Source: Bradyrhizobium sp. 190 (GTDB taxonomy: Bacteria; Pseudomonadota; Alphaproteobacteria; Rhizobiales; Xanthobacteraceae). Taken from it: a stretch of DNA of 64,000 nucleotides. The number at the start of each line of letters is the position of its first letter. Within the stretch, counting starts at the first letter, position 1. This document shows, one piece after another, positions 1 through 6,372 of this stretch. The DNA lies in assembly GCF_023073415.1 (NCBI RefSeq), contig NZ_JADPJL010000008.1, positions 62,001 through 126,000 of the forward strand, written 5' to 3'. Below the pieces are notes generated by a model. It had not been told where the DNA came from and ran no database searches. It worked only from the letters and a program-made list of their open reading frames with translations. Both the position numbers and the translations under genes were made by a program.

Positions 1-1176
1 GGCAATGAACATCTCACCGATGACGCCGGGGGCGGTGGGCTGATGTGCCTTGTTGAGGACGTAGATGCCCGCATTGGCGGCTGGAACGCCGATCGGCACC
101 GATGCGGATTGATCCCGGTCGATGTCGAAACGGTGAATCATGCAGCCCACAGTGGCTTCGGTCGGTCCGTACTCGTTGTAGATCTCGATGGCATGGGGGA
201 TGGCTTTCGTGATATCGCGAGCCAACTCGGTCTTGAAGTCCTCGCCACCCACGATGAACTTACGCAGTCTTGTGGTCTCAAGATTGCAGTCGCGGATCAT
301 CGCGAGATGCGCCGGCGTCAGCTTCATGATATCGACGGCATTGTCGTCGATGACCTTGAGCACGACCATGCTCTGGACTCCGGGATCACCAAGATAGACC
401 ACGATGCGGCCGCCGGTGATGAGTGGCGTGAAGAGCGTCGTGACGGTCAGGTCGAAGGCGAGGGATGAGAAAAGGGGCCATGCGAGACGTTCGCCGGAAC
501 TGTACATCCGAGCGGCCCACCAGATGTAGTTCACCAGATTCCGGTGCTCGATCACGACGCCCTTGGGCGTGCCGGTCGAGCCGGAGGTGAAGATGATATA
601 GGCGGTGCCGTCCTGCGTGGCAGCGGACGGTCGGTCCGAGTCCGGCTGATTCAAAATCGACCCGAAATCGGCGTCGAGCACGAAAATGTCGGCAAGGTTC
701 TCGGAAATGACGGATTGCAAGCGCGCCTGAGTGATCGCCACCGGCGCCCGCACGTCGGTCCCGTTGGCAATGTCCTTCAGGATTGTTGCGAGACGTCCCT
801 TCGGCGTTGCCGCATCCACCGGCACATAGGCTGCACCGGACTTCAGGACGCCTAAGATCGCGACGACGACTTCAATGGAGTGCTCCATGAACACAACGGC
901 AATCCGACCCGGCCCCACGCCGGTCGAGCTCAGATGCGCGGCCATCTGGTTGGAGCGTTCATTGAGCTGCTGGTACGTCAGTGTTGCATCGCCGAAACGG
1001 ATCGCTTCAGCGTCAGGACTACGCGTCGCTTGGTCGCGAAAGAGATCGACGATCGTCCTGTCCGACGGGTAGGGCGCTGCCGTGGCGTTGTACTCGACAA
1101 CCAGCGCTTGATGATCGGCATCTTTTAACAGGGGAAGCGCTATGCCGTCGGCCGCGATAGGTAGGACTTCATTCAT
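1..1176 (-). CDS. Nonribosomal peptide synthetase, N-terminal adenylation domain (partial)
   Basis: This is the first 392 codons of an NRPS; the frame is open to the left edge, so the rest lies outside. The protein begins directly with an adenylation domain and has no condensation domain before it, as in a starter module. Core motifs are visible in order: LTYQQLNERSN, LKSGAAYVPVD, the ATP-loop FTSGSTGTPKG, FDLTVTTLF and NEYGPTEATVG. Aligning by eye to the phenylalanine-activating GrsA domain, the pocket residues read D-L-T-K-I-G-E-V-G, which differs at one site from the known asparagine code DLTKLGEVGK; the last Lys lies beyond the edge. Asparagine activation is therefore inferred. The ATG is preceded by GGGAG eight bases upstream. 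It lies 36 bp downstream of the thioesterase gene, in the same direction, so the two are probably cotranscribed. Confidence 0.93.
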   Translation of the reverse strand, partial: MNEVLPIAADGIALPLLKDADHQALVVEYNATAAPYPSDRTIVDLFRDQATRSPDAEAIRFGDATLTYQQLNERSNQMAAHLSSTGVGPGRIAVVFMEHSIEVVVAILGVLKSGAAYVPVDAATPKGRLATILKDIANGTDVRAPVAITQARLQSVISENLADIFVLDADFGSILNQPDSDRPSAATQDGTAYIIFTSGSTGTPKGVVIEHRNLVNYIWWAARMYSSGERLAWPLFSSLAFDLTVTTLFTPLITGGRIVVYLGDPGVQSMVVLKVIDDNAVDIMKLTPAHLAMIRDCNLETTRLRKFIVGGEDFKTELARDITKAIPHAIEIYNEYGPTEATVGCMIHRFDIDRDQSASVPIGVPAANAGIYVLNKAHQPTAPGVIGEMFIA

Positions 1177-1212
1177 GAGATACGCTCCCATTGCGGAAAT
1201 AAAAAAATCAAA

Positions 1213-2220
1213 TCACGTCAATCGTTCAGCTTTATGGATTGCTTGGCGATAAAGCTCTGCGATGGCAGGTGCATCCGGTTCCTCCAGCATAAGTGAACCG
1301 TTGCAGTCCTCGGGCCCGAAATAAAATTCGGCATGGGGCACCACTCGAAGCCATCGGTACGGTGCTGCACCCGATCGCAGCCAAGCCTTGTTCGGAAGGA
1401 TAATGCATACTCGACCCGAATACGGAGTGGGAATGTACCGCCGGAAAGCCGCGATCGCCGTGGATTTGAGTCGAGCTCTGCTCGCTAGCACCGGATCCGT
1501 AGTGACAGACTCTTTGCTTTTGCGAACGCGCTCGCCGAGATTCCGGAGGCGACCGCCGAAATATCGGAGATGGGCGCCGAATGTCGGCAGCTTCGCCATC
1601 TCTCGCAGGTGCGGATAGACACTACGCCTAGCAAGGAAATACAGCAGACGCGGCAATTCCTTATAGGTGGTGGGGTGAAGAGGGCCAAAGAGCGCCATGC
1701 ATGGCACCTCCGCTCCGCGTTGACCCAGGATTTTCGCCAGTTCGAAAGCGGTTGCAGCGCCGGAGCAGTAACCGGCGATGATGTACGGACCGGTGGGCTG
1801 GTATTCGACGATCTGACGGGCGAAGTACTCGGCGATATCTTCGACGCTGTCCATCGGCTCGCTCTGCCCATCGAAGCCAGACGGTTGGAGTGCGTAAAAC
1901 GGTTGATCGTCGCCCAGGTGCTTCGACAGGTCCGAGAATGAGAAGGGCGCCCCGATATGCCCGGGTACGGCGTAAATCGGCGTGCGTGTTCCGCGAGACT
2001 GCAGGGGAATGATGGCAGGCTGTTGCCGGGCCGCCGCCATGGCCATATTCAGAAACGCGATGATCTCGCCTTTCCGGTACCGCAACTGGTCGCGAAACTC
2101 CGTCGTCAGCGCGCCAGCTGGGGCGTTACACCGCAACCGGTCGCCCTCTACCCAGACCTTGATGTCCTTGGCCGCGAGGCCTGCGAGAAGCCCCGGGATC
2201 TGCGTCACGTCCGCCGACAT
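1213..2220 (-). CDS. Free thioesterase with N-terminal TubC-like docking domain
   Basis: The 335-residue protein has two parts. Residues about 3-58 resemble the TubC N-terminal docking domain (pattern IKVWVEGDRLRCNAPAGALT, then a basic helix), which normally lets an NRPS subunit dock onto a partner. The rest is an alpha/beta-hydrolase thioesterase of the NRPS product-release type. The nucleophile elbow reads GYCSGA, so Cys (about residue 152) replaces the usual Ser. The usual C-terminal GxH motif is not found; the matching place reads GPEDCNGSLML, without His. It may release or edit a peptide from the neighbouring NRPS, or may have lost activity. I chose the ATG at 2220 because GGAAG precedes it; an upstream in-frame ATG at 2244 has no such site. 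The NRPS gene follows 36 bp downstream. Confidence 0.85.
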   Translation of the reverse strand: MSADVTQIPGLLAGLAAKDIKVWVEGDRLRCNAPAGALTTEFRDQLRYRKGEIIAFLNMAMAAARQQPAIIPLQSRGTRTPIYAVPGHIGAPFSFSDLSKHLGDDQPFYALQPSGFDGQSEPMDSVEDIAEYFARQIVEYQPTGPYIIAGYCSGAATAFELAKILGQRGAEVPCMALFGPLHPTTYKELPRLLYFLARRSVYPHLREMAKLPTFGAHLRYFGGRLRNLGERVRKSKESVTTDPVLASRARLKSTAIAAFRRYIPTPYSGRVCIILPNKAWLRSGAAPYRWLRVVPHAEFYFGPEDCNGSLMLEEPDAPAIAELYRQAIHKAERLT

Positions 2221-2499
2221 AGGGCTTCCGATCACTTTCTTCATGATTCACGACGGAGCCGAAGTGGTTCCCGCGCCCAGTTCCTCAGCACGACGGTTTC
2301 ATCGAAGAACTGCCGCCTCTTTCTCCGTACGCTCGGGGAAATGTCAGTGAAGCGCTGTCCCGTGTTCTCGACTGCGACTACCGCGAAGTGCGGGAAACAA
2401 GTGCGGTTCGCATGAACTTGCGTGCAGTCCAATGGAATTGGTTGAGCTCCTCGTTTATCCGCAGGTGCATCGTAAGTGAATGATGGCATCGCGGGCACT

Positions 2500-3111
2500 T
2501 CAATTCCGGATTACCACCGTCCCGATGTACCCAGGTTTCGGTACGAACCTACGGACAGCCCAATCCCTTTCATCCCAAGAAGGGGGCTGTCCTAAGCCGC
2601 ACCCCAGGGCCTTAGAGATAGCCTCCAGCCGGGTCCAGCGCCCGAGGAAGCCCTCCAGCCGGTCTTCCGGACCAAGGGCGGTATAGGACCCATACTCGGA
2701 GGCGGAAAAGCAGAGCGCGGCGATCTCGTCCGCTTCCGGCACAGGGAGAACTGCCTCGATGTCCACCCCGACCTCTTGCCTGGTCGAGAGGGCGACGACC
2801 GCGACATCTCCGGATCGTGAGACACTGAAGCGCAAATCGCGGGCAGCCATGCGGTGCGAGAGGTGGGGTTTGCCGAGGCGTCCATATTCTAGTTCGACGT
2901 CGGACGGCGAGATTCCCAGTTTAGAAGCGAGGACCCGGCGTAGCTGCCCCCGGGTAGCGATGAAGCGGCGGCGGTCCCGCTCCAGTCTCAACCCCTCGGC
3001 GCGTCGACGTTCTTCTTCGTTGAGGCAAACGCCTATCTCACGGATGACGTCCTGCTCCGCATCGAGCATGAATGCCAGGACCTCCAAACCATCATTCTCG
3101 AAAACCGGCAT
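2500..3111 (-). CDS. 4'-phosphopantetheinyl transferase, Sfp type
   Basis: This 203-residue protein should move the phosphopantetheine arm of coenzyme A onto carrier-protein serines, activating NRPS-type enzymes. It shows the family layout: an N-terminal half with LNEEERRRAEGL and a basic RRFIATRGQLRRVLA segment, RYGKPHL-like sequence (YGRLGKPHL), the magnesium-binding VGVDIE motif, and the late motif WTRLEAISKALG. In that last motif the usual Lys before Glu-Ala (W-x-x-K-E-A) is Leu, an oddity that might affect activity. The start at 3111 (MPVFENDG) was chosen because the family homology begins there, although the frame stays open further upstream. It probably serves the carrier domain encoded at 6.4-9.1 kb and the NRPS at the left edge. 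The 92-residue Cys-containing gene ends 13 bp upstream. Confidence 0.9.
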   Translation of the reverse strand: MPVFENDGLEVLAFMLDAEQDVIREIGVCLNEEERRRAEGLRLERDRRRFIATRGQLRRVLASKLGISPSDVELEYGRLGKPHLSHRMAARDLRFSVSRSGDVAVVALSTRQEVGVDIEAVLPVPEADEIAALCFSASEYGSYTALGPEDRLEGFLGRWTRLEAISKALGCGLGQPPSWDERDWAVRRFVPKPGYIGTVVIRN

Positions 3112-3124
3112 TATGATCCGGGCC

Positions 3125-3403
3125 TCAGCTCGAAAAGCGGGCGGTCTCGCAGACATCGCCGATACAGACCGGCTCGACCGCACCCTGCCGAGGCAGGCCG
3201 CACCACTCGAGGAAGAGGCGCCAGAAGCTGCGGAACTCCTCCACTGAAAAGCGGTCCATCGCAGCATGATCGGCCAGGTTCTGCTCCGTCCGGGGCTCGC
3301 ACCGTTGTCTGAAGGCGCTCTGATGCGAGCAGCCATCACAACTACTTCCTATTAGCCCAAGCTCGATCTGGCGGATTGCCACCGGTAGATTGGGAACGGG
3401 CAT
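3125..3403 (-). CDS. Hypothetical Cys-containing small protein
   Basis: I do not recognise this 92-residue product. It is open, has a plausible ATG (MPVPNLPVAIRQ), and ends 13 bp before the phosphopantetheinyl transferase start in the same direction, so it is likely cotranscribed with it. The middle carries SSCDGC followed by a Cys eleven residues later (CxxC...C), then an acidic and aromatic segment (DRFSVEEFRSFWRLFLEW) that could form an amphipathic helix, and two further Cys (EWCG and VCIGDVC). This could bind a metal or form disulfides. The frame remains open upstream to 3544, so the start is uncertain. The ordered composition suggests a real gene rather than a shadow frame, but no function can be given. 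Confidence 0.5.
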   Translation of the reverse strand: MPVPNLPVAIRQIELGLIGSSCDGCSHQSAFRQRCEPRTEQNLADHAAMDRFSVEEFRSFWRLFLEWCGLPRQGAVEPVCIGDVCETARFSS

Positions 3404-3590
3404 GGGTGGGCACTCGAGCGGATTGCTGATTGAAATTTTAATCCCGCACTGCCATGGCTCAGTGGACCATTGATTACCTATTTGTTGCCAGTTCCCATCC
3501 AGTGACCCAGATTGTACCGATTGAGATGAGTGACTCGGTGGCAAAGTGCCGCGTCCTTCACCAATGCGTAAGCGGAGGCAAACCGATCGC

Positions 3591-4757
3591 CTAGGAACTA
3601 GCCCCCAAATACGGAATACGGAGCCGTAGCTTCTTTTCTAGAAGATCCGTAGCAATCGTTCCTAGTATCCGCTTGGCACCGCGGAGCTTGGCCTCGATGC
3701 GGCGCTCTGAACTGTCTCTGCCTATTGCGATCCACTTCATGGCATGCTCCCTGTTGGCTAGACGGGACTTGTGCCCAGCGCCACCAGCCAGGAAGTCGTA
3801 GCCGCGTTCCCCGCGCGCGATGCTGTCCTCAATAGCCAGCACATGGCTGACAAGCCCGGGCTTGAGGCGGCCATCGCTCTCATAGAGAAAGCCGCTTTGG
3901 TAGTTCAAGACACGGCCATCATGCACGAAATTGTACACGACCCCAATCGTCTGGTCCCCAGCCAGCGTCCGTGAGATGCGGACGGCCCCCATGGGGACTC
4001 CGCGCGCAATTAGCTCCTCGTGAAACGGACGGAAGCCCGGATTGGCGAAGGCCCCCCTGCGTCCCCATCGCGACCGATGAAAGTCGCTCAGCAAATCGAA
4101 CGCGGCGAGGGCCTCCGTTGTCGTTTCCATGATCCGGAGTTCAACGGGGCCACGTTCGGCATACAACCGCATGGCGCGGCTCACGGCCTGGCGAGTACTG
4201 CGGCCTAATGTGGCGCGATAATTCCCCCCTTGCTGGCGGACTTTGGCGAAATCAACCCACAGTGCCGCATCAGCCTGCTTCACCTCGGTAACGAGCCCAA
4301 CCCGGCCTGCGGCGCGACAAGCGGCCAACTCAAGGTCCGGATCAATTCCGGAGAGCACTAGCTGATCCGCGCGGCGCAAGCGGGACGTCAACGCATCGAG
4401 ACCTGCCGCTATAACGGCATCGGATTGCTCTGCAAGAATATTATTGTACTCGATGAACAATCGGTCGAAGCGAGTATCTCCTGTTTCATTGAGCAGCCAA
4501 CGTGCCCGCGCATGCGGCCCGAGACTCCACGCTCTCCGCCGGCAAATAATCGCCAGGCCAACGATCTTGCTTGACGACCGAGCGACGAGGACGTGCGGTT
4601 GCGTGCCATCCGGGAGATGCCGTAGCCAAGTGCCGATCCAGAGCCAAGACAAAAAGAACGAGTGGGTCACCCGCGCTTCGAGCTCCTTCCACGAGGTTTC
4701 TAGCCACGCAATACTCTTCAGGTTCTCCAGGCTGACATCGATGATCCTCTCAGGCAT
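3591..4757 (-). CDS. CelD/BcsL-family GNAT acetyltransferase
   Basis: The 388-residue protein has the length and architecture of the CelD/BcsL (Acetyltransf_6, FemAB-like) family: an N-terminal half beginning with WLETSWKELEARV and SFFLSWLWIGTWLRHL, and a C-terminal GNAT fold with RSTRQAVSRAMRLY, FHRSRWGRRGAF, the central strand IGVVYNFVHDGRVLNYQSGF and the closing YDFLAGGAGHKSRL. Family members transfer acyl or aminoacyl groups in polysaccharide, lipid or natural-product tailoring; the acceptor here is unknown. It sits between the phosphopantetheinyl transferase unit and a stretch of gene debris, and is transcribed in the same direction as the NRPS genes, so a tailoring role is possible but only inferred from position. 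It resembles, distantly, the second CelD-type gene near 20 kb. Confidence 0.85.
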   Translation of the reverse strand: MPERIIDVSLENLKSIAWLETSWKELEARVTHSFFLSWLWIGTWLRHLPDGTQPHVLVARSSSKIVGLAIICRRRAWSLGPHARARWLLNETGDTRFDRLFIEYNNILAEQSDAVIAAGLDALTSRLRRADQLVLSGIDPDLELAACRAAGRVGLVTEVKQADAALWVDFAKVRQQGGNYRATLGRSTRQAVSRAMRLYAERGPVELRIMETTTEALAAFDLLSDFHRSRWGRRGAFANPGFRPFHEELIARGVPMGAVRISRTLAGDQTIGVVYNFVHDGRVLNYQSGFLYESDGRLKPGLVSHVLAIEDSIARGERGYDFLAGGAGHKSRLANREHAMKWIAIGRDSSERRIEAKLRGAKRILGTIATDLLEKKLRLRIPYLGASS

Positions 4758-5286
4758 AGCTTATTCTTCAAACGCCAGAGGACCGCAAACGCGCTGCGAC
4801 GGAAAGACCGAAGGGCCCAGCTGCAATGATCGCGGAAGATCCGACGATGGGTCCGGATGGCTGGTCACACACAAGTATCCTTCTGGCGGACACGCCCTTT
4901 TGGGTGTCTCTGACCATCGCTTCGGCGGAGGCGGATAATGGAACTATATCTGGAATTCGATCCCATGTGTGGACCCTTTCTGATTACCCCCTGCGAGTGC
5001 GAGCGGATGCGCATTACGCGATCTCGCTACTGACCACATTATTGCTGCGACAAATTATCGATTTGCCGCCCGTTCACTTCCGTTTTCTCAACCATTGCTG
5101 CGCGATCTCCGCTGCGTCGAGCAGGACCCTTGCTGTCTCCCAGCTTCTAGTCCTCAATTCCAGCCCTCTATTTTAGCTTGCTTGCACTTCCAGCCCTCAC
5201 GGGTGTAACCCGGAATAGCGTGCTTCACGGGCTGGGCGCCCGGATTTGACTATTCCCTCGACAAAGAATCCTTAGTGGAGTCGCGC
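4758..5286. other. Intergenic stretch without recognised gene
   Basis: About 530 bp between the CelD-type gene and the adenylation-domain remnant. Open frames here are short and unlike any family I know. The AT content is higher than in the flanking genes. It presumably holds the promoter of the minus-strand acetyltransferase gene, but no clear -35/-10 pair stands out. Confidence 0.5.
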
Positions 5287-5904
5287 ATGGCCGTATCGCA
5301 ACGGGGATTGTGGATGGGATTCATGCGGTCAGTAGAGCGGTTTCCCGAACGCCCTGCGGTTATCGTGCACGGCACGTCGCTTTCTTACCCGGCAACTTCG
5401 CGAAACCGCCATCCGTAGCCGCTAGCATTCAGGCCCATCAAAAGGATTCATGGACGCCTCTGACCGCCGTATTAGCGTATCGTAGCGCAACAGGGTGCAC
5501 GGGGGGTAGTCTGGTCCTCCTGGCCGGAAATGGTTATGTGCCGCTGAACTGCAGGTTTCAGGTCACGAGAACGCGTTTGATGTTTCAACGCTCGCAGTGT
5601 CGCTCAATCATCGTAGACGCAGAGTCTTTGCCCCAGCTGGATGCCTTCCTGGACGGGGATAATGGGAAGCTGCTCCTCGTAGCCCCTGATCTCGAGGACC
5701 CACGGTGTTATCGTGAACGATGGCCTCGGCATATTTTTTTTTTTGGGCTCCGGGGATCTCGAGGAGTACGCTGCCTGGCGCGAGCCGACATTGGATGGGA
5801 ACGCGATTGATTATCTGCTTTTCACGTCGGGCAGCACCGGCGCGCCGAAAGGAGTCATGGTTGCGCACTGGAATGTCACTTCCTTCGTCGACTACATTGC
5901 CGTT
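5287..5904 (+). pseudogene. Adenylation-domain remnant (broken NRPS/AMP-ligase)
   Basis: Three pieces of an adenylation domain lie in order on the plus strand but in shifting frames. The first (5287-5418) begins MAVSQRGLWMGFMRSVERFP and reads PERPAVIVHGTSLSY, then meets a stop. The second, in another frame, carries AVLAYRSATG, LLAGNGYVPLN and the segment ending LLLVAPDLEDPR. The third, from about 5740, resumes with DLEEYAAWREPTLDG and the ATP-loop motif YLLFTSGSTGAPKGVMVAH. A run of ten T at 5736-5746 coincides with the second frame change. After VTSFVDYIAVK the adenylation homology stops and a different family begins. The gene is opposite in direction to the intact NRPS-type genes on either side. 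It is clearly non-functional as an enzyme. Confidence 0.8.
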
Positions 5905-6123
5905 AAAAACTACAAGACGTTCTGCCCGTATCTGGTCGGTGACTATGAGACTGTTTCCAATGAACTTGCTCTCTATGTCGTGGCTGGTTATGAGACGTTC
6001 ATTCCGGATATTCCTGCCAGTCAAGAACAGCTGCCCCATACAAGCGAAGTCTTCAAACTAGCCACGAAGAAAGCTTCGACCCGGAAGTCGCCCTCAGCAC
6101 ACCTAACGGCGCAGGCAGTTTGA
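5905..6123 (+). pseudogene. C-terminal remnant of an LLM-type (MupA/Atu3640-like) monooxygenase
   Basis: In the same frame as the last adenylation piece, the reading continues into PYLVGDYETVSNELALYVVAG, YETFIPDIPASQEQLPHTSEV and FKLA. This matches the C-terminal end of luciferase-like flavin monooxygenases of the MupA/Atu3640 type, which are often found in NRPS gene clusters. No N-terminal part of such a protein is present, so this is a fused scar of two decayed genes left after a deletion. The remaining residues to the stop at 6123 look random. Identification is from recall of the family signature, so moderate confidence. Confidence 0.55.
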
Positions 6124-6372
6124 TGCAGCAAGACCTGTCGCGCACGAATTGCCGATCCGCGAGTTTGCGGTTTGGTTTCTGACTCCGCGCGCCGTTTCTC
6201 CGCAAACCTGCATGATCCCAACCTGCACAATCATGGACCTGTGACCGCCGGTGATCAGGGTCCCTCCGCCACAACCGAATTTCAGAACGTGCCAGCGCTT
6301 TGTCATTTCAAAATCTACAGGCCCCGGTCGTTGTTCGATGCCACGGCGCCGACAATTGGCTGCCCGCTCACG

